Of a DNA stretch of 64,000 bases, positions 34,642 through 44,574 are shown one piece after another; position 1 is the first letter of the stretch, and each line of letters opens with the position of its first letter. This stretch comes from an uncultured Lachnospiraceae bacterium (GTDB lineage Bacteria > Bacillota > Clostridia > Lachnospirales > Lachnospiraceae). Below the pieces are notes generated by a model. That model worked only from the letters and a program-made list of their open reading frames with translations, searched no databases and was not told the origin of the DNA. A program made the translations under genes and the position numbers. Location: positions 1 to 64,000 of the forward strand of contig CACYTU010000001.1 of assembly GCA_902777355.1 (NCBI GenBank), in the 5' to 3' direction.

Positions 34642-37600
34642 ATGCATTTGGACCCGAACGATTTAAAAAAGACAATAAATAATGCCGCGCATTCCTTTCA
34701 GGAAAAAACAGGGAAAAAGGGTAAGAATGCAAGTGCCCCTCAGGGGGAAGAGACACCATCCCCTGACAAGCCTTCTGTGTCCGGACAGGATGGATCTTCG
34801 GGGGAAAACGGAAGACCGGAAAAGCTGACCAGACGGCAGAAAAAGTCCAGACGGTCGAGAAGGTCCGGAAAGGCGGCTGAATCAGACAGGTCAGCCCGGT
34901 CCGGCCAGGCGCATCCGGGCGACCGCAAAGCAGAGCCGGGCTGCAAGGCAGAGTCCGGCCAGCCGCATACGGGTACGCATCCGGACAGACCGAAGGCAGA
35001 GTCCGGCCAGCCGCATCAGAGCGACCGGAGAGCGGAGACGGGGCAGAAGGCAGAGTCCGGCCAGCCGCACCAGAACGAACATCCGGACGGACAGACAAAA
35101 CAGTCCGGCGCGCTGAAGGCCGGAATCGCAGGAAAAACGAAGAAGGGACTGTTTCAGAAAAAGGAGAGGAGCCCGGAAATTCAGGTTCCCGATGCAGAAG
35201 ATGCCCCTTCTCAAAAACATCATGACAGGAAAGAACTCTGGGCCGGACCGGCTCAGAAAATATCTGAAACTGTCAGGAAAATAGGAATAAATCCTGCCAG
35301 ACGAAAAGCATCTGAAGATGTTAAAGCGCTGCAGGAAACACATGCTCTTTTAACGGAAAAAAGCCAGGACCAGCCTGAGTCATCCACGGCTGAAAGTGCT
35401 AAAACACAGGATCCGCCAAAGGCATCCGAAAAAGCGAAGGCACAAGACCAGACTAAGGAATCCGAAAGGGAAAAAGCTCAGGATCAGACCAGGGAATCCG
35501 AAAAGGAAAAGGCTCAGGGACGGTCAAGGAAATCCAGAAGAGCGAGAAAGAAAGAACGGTCAAAAAGGTCCGGGAAAGCTAAGTCACAGGACCGGTCAAA
35601 AACATCTGAACCGGTTAAAAGCAGGAGCCGGTCGATTGTCTCTGAGCCGGTTAAAGATTCCGGAAAAACGCAGGATCATTTAAAGAGCTTCGCAAGTGGG
35701 ACATCTCCGGAATCAGAGGCCGGTCTGCTGAATACTTCTCCGGAGACGGCAGATATTTTTCTGCAGGAACAGAAAGCCGCAGGAGAACCGGCGGCTTGGG
35801 GAGAAACGGCAACTCCGGAAGGAAAAGCGGCTGCAGAATCAAAAGCAGCTGCAGGATCAAAAGCAGCTGCAGAAAGCCCTGTTTCCGAAAAAGAAACAGC
35901 TCCGGAAAAGGAAACAGCTCCGGAAAAGGAAACAGTTCCGGAAAAGGAAACAGTTCCGGAAAAAGAAACAGCTCCGGAAGGAGAAACGTCACCGCAAGGT
36001 CCTGGCCGCAAGTCAGAATCTGAGAATCCGGAAACAGTCGATGCCCTGTCCGGTGAAGAGGTGAAGGCGTCTGAAGAGATATCCGACGGCGGTCTTCAAA
36101 AGACACAAGGAAGTCTGTCTGAGCTGCCTGCAAGAGGGACTGGCTTTCTGAGGAATCTGTGGGTAATATGCGTCACCTGGTGGAAAGCGCTGTTTGCCTC
36201 TCTGGTAAAGAAGGTCGGATATACACTTGCAGCAGCCGGAGTTATCGCCTTTATCGCGGCTTTGTTCTGCTGTATCCTCTATCTGAGCACAATGGGATCC
36301 CGGAGCGCACAGACAGTGGATTCCGGAGACCGGGACAGAGAAGAAATGACCCCGGAAGAAGGAGCGGAAGCGGATTATGACGGAATCGCTCCGGCAGATG
36401 AAGCCGGGACTACAGGATGGTCCCAGGTCTTGCCTGACCAGACCGCGGGGACAGATGGAGACCAGGCACTCGCCAAAGCATTCGAGGGACTTTTTTCACG
36501 GACCCGCCAGGCCGCTGTTGTCCTGAGACAGCAGGCCGAGAATACGATTCGCGACGAGTATTTGGAAATCCTCGAAAGCGGAAAGGGATCGGAGTTTACA
36601 CCTGAATCAGAAGCGCAGAAAAAGCTGTGGGAGCAGGTCAGACAAGAACGCAAAGAGAACCTGAAGGAGAAGCCTCTTCTTATTCTGGTCAATAAATGGC
36701 ACACTCTCCCTGAAGACTATGTGGTAGAGCCTGTTGACCTGGAGAACGGGCAGCAGATCAGCAGTATCTGTTATGACCAGATGGTGGAAATGCTTCAGGA
36801 CTGCCGCAGCGCGGGAGGCACGCCCATCGTCTGTTCAGGATACAGACCCCATGAAACGCAGGTCTATCTTTTTGACGAGCAGATCAAAAGATGGCTCTAT
36901 ATGGGCTATGGGCAGGAAGAGGCGGAAGCCATGGCAGCTACTGCCGTAGCAGTGCCCGGAACCAGCGAACATGAGCTGGGACTTGCCGCGGATATCTATT
37001 CCTCCGAAAATATGGATCTGGATGAGAGCCAGGTCAACACATTTACACAGCAGTGGCTCATGGAACACTGCTGGGAGTACGGTTTCGTTCTGCGCTATCC
37101 CAACGGAAAAAGCAGTATCACCGGAATCATATTTGAACCCTGGCATTATCGGTATGTCGGGAGAAAATACGCGGAAAAAATACAGAAAGCCGGTGTCTGC
37201 CTGGAAGAATACCTCGATGAGGCGGAACACCCCTACTCACCATTGGATCCTTTTGCGGAGACCGCGGAAGAGACAGGGGACGGAACCGGAAACCAATCCG
37301 GGAACGGGTCAACGGACGGAACCGGAGATACACTTCAGAACGACGCCGGGAATACAACTGAAGACGCGTCCCTGAATGAGACAGGGCATGGATCCGAAGG
37401 CGAATCCCTGAATGGGACAGGAGATGGAACCAATACTGGATCCCTGAACGGGACGACGGACGGATCTGAAAACGGTGACATAAACCAACCGTCAGACGTG
37501 ACCGGAGATGGATCCTGGAACAATACGTCAGACGGGACCGGAGATGGATCCTGGAACAATACGTCAGACGGGACCGGAAATGGATCCTGGAACAATGCGT

Positions 37601-37842
37601 CAGACGGGACCGGAGATGGATCCTGGAACAATACGCCAGACGTGACCGGAGATGGATCCTGGAACAATACGTCAGACGGAGCCGGAAATGGATCCTGGAA
37701 CAATACGTCAGACGGGACCGGAGATGGATCCTGGAACAATACGTCAGACGGGACCGGAAATGGATCCTGGAATAATACGTCAGACGGATCCCAAAATGGA
37801 TCCATAAACGAAAATAACGGTGGCACCTTTAATGGGTATTAA
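34642..37842 (+). CDS. Second membrane-anchored VanY-type D,D-carboxypeptidase with charged N-terminal and repeat C-terminal domains
   Basis: 1066 residues. N-terminal ~515 residues are Lys/Glu/Ser/Arg-rich and disordered, with repeated blocks (AESGQPH near 90-150; EKAQDQT near 265-300; PEKETAPEKET near 415-450). One transmembrane helix (~521-548), a stalk, and a VanY/M15B domain (~675-865) with SGYRPHETQ, SEHELGLAAD and EPWHYRYVG. The C-terminal ~200 residues are an extracellular Gly/Asp/Asn/Thr region with 12-residue DGTGDGSWNNTS repeats. It lies 44 bases downstream of its paralogue and was probably produced by gene duplication, with the disordered parts diverging completely. GGGAAG is ~12 bases from the ATG, a weak site. 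Confidence 0.88.
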   Translation: MHLDPNDLKKTINNAAHSFQEKTGKKGKNASAPQGEETPSPDKPSVSGQDGSSGENGRPEKLTRRQKKSRRSRRSGKAAESDRSARSGQAHPGDRKAEPGCKAESGQPHTGTHPDRPKAESGQPHQSDRRAETGQKAESGQPHQNEHPDGQTKQSGALKAGIAGKTKKGLFQKKERSPEIQVPDAEDAPSQKHHDRKELWAGPAQKISETVRKIGINPARRKASEDVKALQETHALLTEKSQDQPESSTAESAKTQDPPKASEKAKAQDQTKESEREKAQDQTRESEKEKAQGRSRKSRRARKKERSKRSGKAKSQDRSKTSEPVKSRSRSIVSEPVKDSGKTQDHLKSFASGTSPESEAGLLNTSPETADIFLQEQKAAGEPAAWGETATPEGKAAAESKAAAGSKAAAESPVSEKETAPEKETAPEKETVPEKETVPEKETAPEGETSPQGPGRKSESENPETVDALSGEEVKASEEISDGGLQKTQGSLSELPARGTGFLRNLWVICVTWWKALFASLVKKVGYTLAAAGVIAFIAALFCCILYLSTMGSRSAQTVDSGDRDREEMTPEEGAEADYDGIAPADEAGTTGWSQVLPDQTAGTDGDQALAKAFEGLFSRTRQAAVVLRQQAENTIRDEYLEILESGKGSEFTPESEAQKKLWEQVRQERKENLKEKPLLILVNKWHTLPEDYVVEPVDLENGQQISSICYDQMVEMLQDCRSAGGTPIVCSGYRPHETQVYLFDEQIKRWLYMGYGQEEAEAMAATAVAVPGTSEHELGLAADIYSSENMDLDESQVNTFTQQWLMEHCWEYGFVLRYPNGKSSITGIIFEPWHYRYVGRKYAEKIQKAGVCLEEYLDEAEHPYSPLDPFAETAEETGDGTGNQSGNGSTDGTGDTLQNDAGNTTEDASLNETGHGSEGESLNGTGDGTNTGSLNGTTDGSENGDINQPSDVTGDGSWNNTSDGTGDGSWNNTSDGTGNGSWNNASDGTGDGSWNNTPDVTGDGSWNNTSDGAGNGSWNNTSDGTGDGSWNNTSDGTGNGSWNNTSDGSQNGSINENNGGTFNGY
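37495..37790 (+). repeat. 36-nt in-frame tandem repeat, ~8 copies, in the second VanY
   Basis: Units encode DGTGDGSWNNTS with small changes (DV/DG, GN/GD, NA/NT). Copies are nearly identical, implying recent expansion of the surface-exposed tail. Confidence 0.93.
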
Positions 37843-37889
37843 GTGAAATAAAACGCGGTACCCGCAACAGGTATTCAGTGAAACGAAAC
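37835..37889 (+). repeat. Duplication spanning the second VanY stop
   Basis: GGTATTAAGTGAAATAAAAC (37835-37854) recurs as GGTATTCAGTGAAACGAAAC (37870-37889). The first contains the TAA at 37840-37842. Confidence 0.75.
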
Positions 37890-37968
37890 AGGGAGAGTCC
37901 ATACTTTGTTTTCAGCAGGCTGACAGGATATGGGGACTCGCTCCAAAAATTGAAAAAGGAGAAAAAAT

Positions 37969-39606
37969 ATGACACAGGATGTGATCTATATTACTGGACA
38001 TCAGCACCCTGATACAGACTCTATCGCTTCCGCGATCGGCTACGCTTTTTTCAAGCGTGCCAATGGCGTGAAGGCCGTTCCCTGCAGACTTGGAAAAATC
38101 GGAACCGAGACCAGATACCTTCTCGACAGATTCGGGTTCCAGGAGCCCATGCTGCTTGAGGACGCCCGTGTCAAGATGTCCGAGATCGAGATCGATGACC
38201 CGACCACGATCATGCCGGACAAAACTATCTTTGAGGCGATCCAGCTGATGCATGGCGCTGACAAGCAGACCTGCGGCGTTGTTGATGAAGACAACAAAGT
38301 CGTCGGCATGGTTACCATGAACGATATCGGCCTGGTTGCCATGGGCGATACTGCCAGTACCGAGAAACTTCTCGAGGATATCTCTCCCGAGAACATCAAT
38401 ACCGCGATTAACGGAAAGATCATTTACCGTGCGCCGGACCGCCACATCCGCGGAAGAGTATCGGTTATCGCCATCACCAAGGAAGATATCGCCATCCACG
38501 AAGTCAAGGACAAGATCGTTATCGTCGGTGACGACATAGACGCCCAGAAACACGTGATCGAGATGGGCGCAGGCATGCTGATCCTGGTGCGTGCGGATGA
38601 AGTTAGTGAGGAAGTTTTGGAACTGGCCAGGGAATACGGCGTCTCCGTGATCATTTCCGGTCACAGCACCATGAACACTTCCCGATACACTTATTTCGCT
38701 CCTCCCATCAGCAAGATCATGGCGACCAAAATCGTCAAGTTCTATGCCAACGAGCTGGCTGAGGATGTCGGTATCAAGATGATGAGAACACGTTATCACG
38801 CCTATCCCATCGTCGATGAGAATGACAGGATCGTGGGCTGCGCTTCCCGCTACCACATCATGAACAGCAAGAATAAAAAGATCATTCTGGTCGACCACAA
38901 CGAGTTCTCCCAGTCCGTGAGAGCAATAGACAAAGCAGAGGTTCTGGAAGTAATCGACCACCACAGGATCAACGACTTCTCTACAAAGCGTCCGGTGGCT
39001 TTCCGTAACGAGATCATCGGAAGTACAGCGACCATCGTCGCGACCATGTTCCGTGAGAACCAGATTCCGATTCCTCAGAATCTGGCAGGACTCCTGCTCG
39101 GAGCCATCCTCTCCGATACCCTCAAATTCCAGTCCCCGACCACGACCGAAAAGGACAAGCGCACAGCCAACATCCTGGCGGCCATCGCGGATCTGGACAT
39201 CGACGAATTCGCGAATGAAATGTTCTCTGTCGGCGCGGACATCAAGGGCAAGAGCATTCCCGAGCTTCTCAATCAGGATATCAAGTACTTTGAGATTGAA
39301 AACTGCAAGACCATGGTCTCCCAGGTCATCATCTCCACATTCAAGGCTCTCGAGGGCAAGAGCGACGAGATTCAGGCTGTTCTCAGCGAGTTCACCAAGA
39401 AAAAGAACCTGGATCTGTGCCTGATGGTCTTCACCAGCATCCTGGACAATGGTTCGATCGTCTACCGCGCAGGTGATAAATCCGACTGGGCACTGGAAGC
39501 CTTCCCGGACAAGGACAATGAAGTGCACTCCCTGCAGAAGGGAGTCCTCTCCAGAAAGTCTCAGATCGTTCCCATCCTGACAGCGACGATCCAGAAGTAC
39601 TCATAA
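37969..39606 (+). CDS. Manganese-dependent inorganic pyrophosphatase with CBS and DRTGG domains
   Basis: 545 residues; AAAGGAG before ATG. The DHH-family catalytic domain is split: GHQHPDTDSIAS at the N-terminus and DHHRIND near residue 330, followed by the DHHA2 part (QSPTTTEKDKRTA...). Between them lie CBS-type segments (DDPTTIMPDKTIFEAIQLM, TCGVVDEDNKVVGMVTMNDIG, YHAYPIVDENDRIVG) and a DRTGG-like region. Such CBS-PPases hydrolyse pyrophosphate and are regulated by adenine nucleotides or diadenosine polyphosphates. Cytosolic. Confidence 0.92.
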   Translation: MTQDVIYITGHQHPDTDSIASAIGYAFFKRANGVKAVPCRLGKIGTETRYLLDRFGFQEPMLLEDARVKMSEIEIDDPTTIMPDKTIFEAIQLMHGADKQTCGVVDEDNKVVGMVTMNDIGLVAMGDTASTEKLLEDISPENINTAINGKIIYRAPDRHIRGRVSVIAITKEDIAIHEVKDKIVIVGDDIDAQKHVIEMGAGMLILVRADEVSEEVLELAREYGVSVIISGHSTMNTSRYTYFAPPISKIMATKIVKFYANELAEDVGIKMMRTRYHAYPIVDENDRIVGCASRYHIMNSKNKKIILVDHNEFSQSVRAIDKAEVLEVIDHHRINDFSTKRPVAFRNEIIGSTATIVATMFRENQIPIPQNLAGLLLGAILSDTLKFQSPTTTEKDKRTANILAAIADLDIDEFANEMFSVGADIKGKSIPELLNQDIKYFEIENCKTMVSQVIISTFKALEGKSDEIQAVLSEFTKKKNLDLCLMVFTSILDNGSIVYRAGDKSDWALEAFPDKDNEVHSLQKGVLSRKSQIVPILTATIQKYS

Positions 39607-39750
39607 TACCGGAAAGAGTGCTCCGAATAATACCGGAAAAATACTCCGGACAATACCGGTAGAAGTGCTCCGAATAGTACCTGAAGATATACTTCGAATA
39701 ATGCCTGAAGAAGTGCTTCAAATAATACCGGAAAGAGTGCTCCGAATAGT
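39603..39750 (+). repeat. 24-nt tandem array spanning the pyrophosphatase stop, 6 copies
   Basis: ATAATACCGGAAAGAGTGCT-type units. The first contains TAA (39604-39606), and the period of 24 repeats the stop in frame in the next unit. Confidence 0.93.
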
Positions 39751-39921
39751 AGCGCAATATTCTTTTTCCTGAATCAGATCATAGAAATCTGCCGCGTCCG
39801 TAAAAAAGCATGTAAAAATGCCTTCGGACGTGGCAGATACTGCGTGATAAGACAGGAAATGTGTGTTATGATTGCAGGAGCGCTCTGTATAAGCAGCATC
39901 AGGCCCGGTTGTCCTGAAAAA

Positions 39922-40091
39922 GCGGAACCGGCAGGCGGAAGACAAGAGACCGCGCAGTTTCCGGCAGCACACCATCCATTGCCTTGAGAGAGTGAAACCG
40001 GAAAATGGAAGACAAGAGACCGCGCAGTTTTCCGGCAGCACACCATCCATTGCCTTGAGAGAGTGAAACCGGAAAATGGCAGACAAGAGAC
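39922..40091 (+). repeat. 70-71-nt tandem repeat, ~2.4 copies
   Basis: Contains GACAAGAGACCGCGCAGTTT and CACACCATCCATTGCCTTGA, nearly identical in the two full copies. Together with the 24-nt array it fills most of the 559-base gap before Hsp33; no gene is supported there. Confidence 0.93.
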
Positions 40092-40165
40092 AGAAGACTG
40101 CGGACCGCGCCTTCCTGCGCCGCTTACTAATATTTTAAAAAGGAAACAGAAAGCAGTATTTACTT

Positions 40166-41128
40166 ATGAATGAAAACAAAGACTATATGATTCGTGCTGT
40201 TGCCGCGGATGCCCAGATTCGTGCTTTCGCGGTCACTTCCCGAAATCTGACAGAAAAGGCCAGGCAGGCTCACAATACCAGTCCCATCGCCACAGCGGCT
40301 CTGGGGCGCGCCATGTCAGGCGCTTTGATGATGGCTGAAATGCTCAAAGGACCCCATGATCTGCTCACCATCCAGATCGACGGAGACGGCCCCATGCAGG
40401 GCCTGCTGGTCACGGCGGACAACCACGGTCATGTCAAAGGATATGTCAAGAATCCCCATGTCATCCTTCCTCCCAATGCCCAGGGACACCTCAATGTCGG
40501 CGGGGCTGTGGGAAAGGGCACCCTCACCGTAATCCGGGATATGAACCTCAAGGATCCCTATATCGGACAGATTCCTCTGGTGACAGGTGAGATTGCCGAG
40601 GATCTGACAGCTTACTACGCCCAGTCGGAGCAGATTCCTTCCGCTGTGGGACTTGGTGTGCTCATGAACAAAGAGAACACTGTCCGCAGAGCCGGCGGAT
40701 TCGTCGTTCAGCTCATGCCCTTTGCGGACGACGAAGTGATCGCGCGCCTGGAAAAAAATATCCGCGGGATCTCTTCGGTCACTACTATCCTGGAAGAAGA
40801 GAATACACCGGAACATCTTCTGGACCGCGTCCTGGAGGGATTCGAGCCGGAAGTCACATCTCGTGAGGACGTCAGCTTTTTCTGTAACTGCAGCAAGGAG
40901 AGATTCGAACGGGGACTGATCCTTCTAGGAAAAGAAGAGCTGGAGAACATCATCAGCGATGGAAAGGACATAGAACTCAAGTGCCAGTTCTGCAACAGCG
41001 CCTATAATTTTTCCACGGATGAAGTGAAAAAACTTCTGCCCCGCACACAGGTTTCCGCAGCAGGAGCAGAAACGCAGACCGATTCGGAACATAACGATTC
41101 GGAACAGACTGATTCTGAGAATTCATGA
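40166..41128 (+). CDS. hslO: Redox-regulated chaperone Hsp33
   Basis: 320 residues. Typical start DYMIRAVAADAQIRAFAV, then RAMSGALMMAEMLKG and GDGPMQGLLVTAD. The redox zinc switch is present as C240-x-C242 and C273-xx-C276. Hsp33 is a cytosolic holdase activated by oxidative unfolding. The last ~25 residues are an extra Asp/Ser/Glu/Thr tail made of 15-nt duplications (DSEHN DSEQT DSENS). The nearest AAAAGGAAA is ~19 bases from the ATG, so the start codon is less certain. Confidence 0.93.
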   Translation: MNENKDYMIRAVAADAQIRAFAVTSRNLTEKARQAHNTSPIATAALGRAMSGALMMAEMLKGPHDLLTIQIDGDGPMQGLLVTADNHGHVKGYVKNPHVILPPNAQGHLNVGGAVGKGTLTVIRDMNLKDPYIGQIPLVTGEIAEDLTAYYAQSEQIPSAVGLGVLMNKENTVRRAGGFVVQLMPFADDEVIARLEKNIRGISSVTTILEEENTPEHLLDRVLEGFEPEVTSREDVSFFCNCSKERFERGLILLGKEELENIISDGKDIELKCQFCNSAYNFSTDEVKKLLPRTQVSAAGAETQTDSEHNDSEQTDSENS

Positions 41129-41301
41129 AGATTCTTCGGAATTCCTGCTTAGAATTCCTTAGACCTTATGGGGACTCCCCGGAAATTCTGCTCAGGATTC
41201 CAGAGGATTCATTAGGACTCCCCGGAAATTCCGCTCTGGATTCCAGAGGATTCATTAGGACTCCCCGGAAATTCTGCTCAGAATTTCAGAGAACTCATGA
41301 G
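41121..41301 (+). repeat. 43-nt tandem array spanning the Hsp33 stop, 4 copies
   Basis: Units ATTCATKARGACTCCCCGGAAATTC... The first (diverged) copy starts ATTCATGA and contains the TGA at 41126-41128. The gap then continues AT-rich to nested short hairpins at 41384-41412. Confidence 0.85.
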
Positions 41302-41544
41302 GATTGCAAAACACAGGACATCTTATTATAATGATATCGATTTTTTGATGATTTCGAATAATCTTTAATTAGAACATATATGCCCTGCGCCAGGGGCTCC
41401 ATTTATGTGGAGTCGCAGACGGATTAACTCAGCTCTGCAAAGAAAACCTTTTGTGGATCCCTTTTCAAAGCCATGAGAACCGGGAACCGAATGGAAAAAA
41501 GACGCGGGACGGCTTAAAAATAGAGGACAAAGAGGACTAAGAAA

Positions 41545-43125
41545 ATGTATTGTGCAAAATGTGGCGCCAGACTGGCAGAGGGCGCCAAAAAGTGTGACAA
41601 GTGCGGTGAACCCGTGCGTGCACGTCGCGCTGTTGCATCCAAAAAAACTGAAAAGCATTCAGAGACATCGTTTGATTATGCTCCCGGAAATCTGAATGAA
41701 TCGGACAATTCCAATGAAAAGACCGGTGATTATGTTCCTGCGGATCAGGAAGTCAAAGATCCCGCATTTTGTGAAGAACCCGGGGAGAATGTCGATGTTC
41801 AGTCGATTATCAGGATCGCACATGGCGAAGAGCCGGCTTCCGAAAAGACAGGTTCTGATCCTGAGGACGGAAAAAGGTCTGTTGATTCAAACCGCAGGGG
41901 AAAGCTTCGCTACGGTGCAGTCACCCCTCTGGAGAAAGCGCGCCGCCGAATCGCCGAGATGAGGCATCATCTGGAAGAAACAGCGGAAGAAAAGCGCATG
42001 AACAGGCACATGGAGCGCGCGGCAAAACACTATGAAGAGCTGGGAGCTGCGCCTACCCCGATTTTAAAGTCGGCAGTGAAGAAGACCAGGACCAGGAAGG
42101 ACGGGGATTCCCGGAAATCAGCTGCTGAGTCTGCGGTCCCGACACGGGAAGCAAAGAAAACTGCCGCAAGGCCGGCGGCCCCTGAGCATGAAGGTAAGAA
42201 AGCTGCCGCAAGGCCGGCAGACATTGAGCAGGAAGCTAAGAAAGCTGCTGCCCAAGCCGGTCAGTCTGAAGCAGAAGCCGGAAATGCTGCTGCAGACAGC
42301 GCCGTAAAGGCAGCAGCTATTGAGGAGCAGCTCGCAAAGGAACGCCAGGAAAAGGTCCTCGCGCAGCAGGAAAAACAGGAAAAAGAGGCTCAGAAAGCCG
42401 TCTCGGAAGCAGAAACACCGGATCGAAAAGAAGCCACTGCAGAAGGAGAATCCCCGGCTGGAGAAGCAGCCGCAGAGGGGGAAGCCCTTGACAGCGAGGC
42501 CGCTGAGAGAAAGGCCGTTGAGGAAAAGATCCTGGCCGAACAGAAGGCCAGAGCTGAGCAGAAAGCTGCAGCCCAGCAGGAAGCCGCTGAGAGAGAGGCC
42601 GTCGAGAGAAAGGCCGCCGAGGAAAAGATCCTGGCCGAAAAGAGAGCACGCAAAGCCCTCGAGGATCAGGAGCGCAGGGATCGTGAACGACGTGCACGCA
42701 GCCGGGCAGCTGTCGCGGCGAGAACCATTTCGGAAGAGGAAAAGCAGATTCAGGAAGCCCGCCGTATCCGCAGGTATTATGAAGAGGAATCCGATGCCAT
42801 GGATCTGTTCCTCGACAAATTCGGAATTACCAAGGAGACCGGAGTCAAGATCGCAACGCTCTTCCTGGTCGTCGTCCTGAGCCTGGTCTATGTGATCGGC
42901 CGCAGCAGGTCCGGAGGAAGCAGCAGCGCTTCACCTTCCGGCCAGGGCGAAGCAGGAGAAACCTTCTCTGTATCTCCCGAATCAGAAGAGGGTGATGACA
43001 GCGGCATTTCTGATGACAGTGATCTGCCGACCGGCGGCGGAGATTTCGAGGATTCCCAGTCCGACACAGACGCGCAGCAGGAAGGACCTGACACACAGGA
43101 GCCGACTGAGAACAAAGAACCATAA
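41545..43125 (+). CDS. Zinc-ribbon, coiled-coil membrane protein of unknown function
   Basis: 526 residues. An N-terminal zinc ribbon (C3-xx-C6 ... C17-xx-C20, of the zf-ribbon_3 type) is followed by ~390 residues of Ala/Glu/Lys/Arg-rich sequence likely to form long helices (AEQKARAEQKAAAQQEAAEREA), one transmembrane helix (about 435-453, IATLFLVVVLSLVYVIG), and a short Ser/Glu/Asp-rich outer tail. The topology should put the zinc ribbon and coiled coil in the cytoplasm. GAGGAC before the ATG. It lies 81 bases upstream of an NSS symporter. The function cannot be inferred; envelope or division scaffolding is possible. Confidence 0.8.
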   Translation: MYCAKCGARLAEGAKKCDKCGEPVRARRAVASKKTEKHSETSFDYAPGNLNESDNSNEKTGDYVPADQEVKDPAFCEEPGENVDVQSIIRIAHGEEPASEKTGSDPEDGKRSVDSNRRGKLRYGAVTPLEKARRRIAEMRHHLEETAEEKRMNRHMERAAKHYEELGAAPTPILKSAVKKTRTRKDGDSRKSAAESAVPTREAKKTAARPAAPEHEGKKAAARPADIEQEAKKAAAQAGQSEAEAGNAAADSAVKAAAIEEQLAKERQEKVLAQQEKQEKEAQKAVSEAETPDRKEATAEGESPAGEAAAEGEALDSEAAERKAVEEKILAEQKARAEQKAAAQQEAAEREAVERKAAEEKILAEKRARKALEDQERRDRERRARSRAAVAARTISEEEKQIQEARRIRRYYEEESDAMDLFLDKFGITKETGVKIATLFLVVVLSLVYVIGRSRSGGSSSASPSGQGEAGETFSVSPESEEGDDSGISDDSDLPTGGGDFEDSQSDTDAQQEGPDTQEPTENKEP

Positions 43126-43180
43126 CAAAATCAGGAAGAACCTGATACTCAGAAGCTGACGGAAAGAGAAGCAGCAAAAA
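43081..43180 (+). repeat. 54-nt duplication spanning the zinc-ribbon gene stop
   Basis: GAAGGACCTGACACACAGGA (43081-) recurs as GAAGAACCTGATACTCAGAA (43135-). The first copy contains the last 14 sense codons and the TAA at 43123-43125. Confidence 0.8.
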
Positions 43181-43206
43181 AGAAGGAAAGAAAAGGTATC
43201 GTAATT

Positions 43207-44562
43207 ATGCAAAGAGAATCATTGGGCAGTCGTTTGGGATTTATACTGATCAGCGCGGGCTGCGCGATCGGTATTGGTAATGTATGGAGATTTCCGTATT
43301 TGTGCGGGCAGTACGGCGGCGGCGCATTCGTGCTCATCTATCTGTTTTTCCTTTTCATCATGGGCCTTCCGGCAATGTGCATGGAGTTTTCTGTCGGACG
43401 TGCCAGCCAGACCAGTCCCATAAGCATGTATCAGAAGCTTGAGCCCAAGGGTTCCAAATGGCATCTTCACGGTTTTGCCTGCCTGGCAGGCAACTACATT
43501 CTGATGATGTTCTACACCACTGTCGCCGGATGGATGCTTCAGTACTTCTTCCTGGAAGCGGGCGGAAGGTTTGAAGGCCTGGACCCCGACGGCGTGGCAA
43601 ATGTCTTTTCACAGAATCTCCTGAGTCCCGCCATGCAGGTGGGCTTTATGGGTCTCGTAGTCGTGCTTGGATGCTTCGTCAACATGAGAGGTCTGCAGGC
43701 CGGACTGGAGCGCGTGACCAAGGTCATGATGATTCTTCTGATCATCATCATGATGATTCTCGCCGTGAACAGTATCTTCCTGCCCGGTGCAGCAGAGGGA
43801 ATCCGTTACCTGCTCATCCCTGATTTCAAGAGAATGCAGGAAGCCGGAATCTGGAACGTGATTTCAGCCGCAATGAACCAGTCATTCTTCACACTCAGTG
43901 TAGGCATCGGTTCCATGGCTATTTTCGGAAGCTATATCGGAAGAGAGCGGTCCCTGTTCGGAGAGTCCGTCAATGTCGTCCTGCTGGACACATTTGTTGC
44001 GATCTGCTCCGGCCTGATCATCATCCCTGCCTGCTTTGCATACGGCGTGGAGGCGGGCGCAGGCCCCAGCCTGATCTTCATCACCCTTCCCAACATTTTC
44101 AACAACATGCCTCTGGGAAGAGTATGGGGAAGCCTGTTCTTTGTCTTTATGTCCTTCGCGGCATTTTCCACAGTGCTCGCCGTGTTTGAAAATATCATGG
44201 CCATGTGCATGGATCTGTTCGGATGCAGCAGGTTTAAGTCCGGACTGTTTAATATTTTCGCAATCTTCATCGGATCCCTGCCCTGTGCTCTGGGATTCAA
44301 TGTACTCTCCTGGATCCAGCCCCGCGGAGAAGGCTCTGCCATCCTCGACCTGGAAGACTTTATTGTCAGCAACTTCCTGCTGCCTCTGGGCGCTCTGGTC
44401 TTTGTCCTTTTCTGCACCCGCAAATTCGGCTGGGGATGGGAAAACTTCAGGAATGAAGCCGATGAGGGCGAGGGTGTGAAGCTTCCGGAATGGACGAGAC
44501 CCTATATCACATGGGTCCTTCCGATTTTGATCATCATCGTCTTTATCAAGGGACTGATCTGA
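43207..44562 (+). CDS. Sodium-dependent neurotransmitter-type symporter (NSS/SNF family)
   Basis: 451 residues with 11-12 hydrophobic segments. The first helix carries the family signature SAGCAIGIGNVWRFPYLCGQYGGGAF, whose unwound middle binds Na+ and substrate in LeuT. Bacterial members import amino acids or amines with sodium. The 11-helix bacterial subfamily is likely from the length. AAAGG is ~11 bases from the ATG. No enzyme neighbour hints at a substrate. Confidence 0.93.
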   Translation: MQRESLGSRLGFILISAGCAIGIGNVWRFPYLCGQYGGGAFVLIYLFFLFIMGLPAMCMEFSVGRASQTSPISMYQKLEPKGSKWHLHGFACLAGNYILMMFYTTVAGWMLQYFFLEAGGRFEGLDPDGVANVFSQNLLSPAMQVGFMGLVVVLGCFVNMRGLQAGLERVTKVMMILLIIIMMILAVNSIFLPGAAEGIRYLLIPDFKRMQEAGIWNVISAAMNQSFFTLSVGIGSMAIFGSYIGRERSLFGESVNVVLLDTFVAICSGLIIIPACFAYGVEAGAGPSLIFITLPNIFNNMPLGRVWGSLFFVFMSFAAFSTVLAVFENIMAMCMDLFGCSRFKSGLFNIFAIFIGSLPCALGFNVLSWIQPRGEGSAILDLEDFIVSNFLLPLGALVFVLFCTRKFGWGWENFRNEADEGEGVKLPEWTRPYITWVLPILIIIVFIKGLI

Positions 44563-44574
44563 CCGCCGGTACCC

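Noticed and set aside
37495-37790. Non-coding tandem repeat
   Set aside because: The 36-nt units are in frame with the VanY protein and encode a consistent 12-residue repeat.
37912-39528. Long minus-strand frame opposite the pyrophosphatase
   Set aside because: Antisense shadow of a recognised gene; codon phase and motifs belong to the plus strand.
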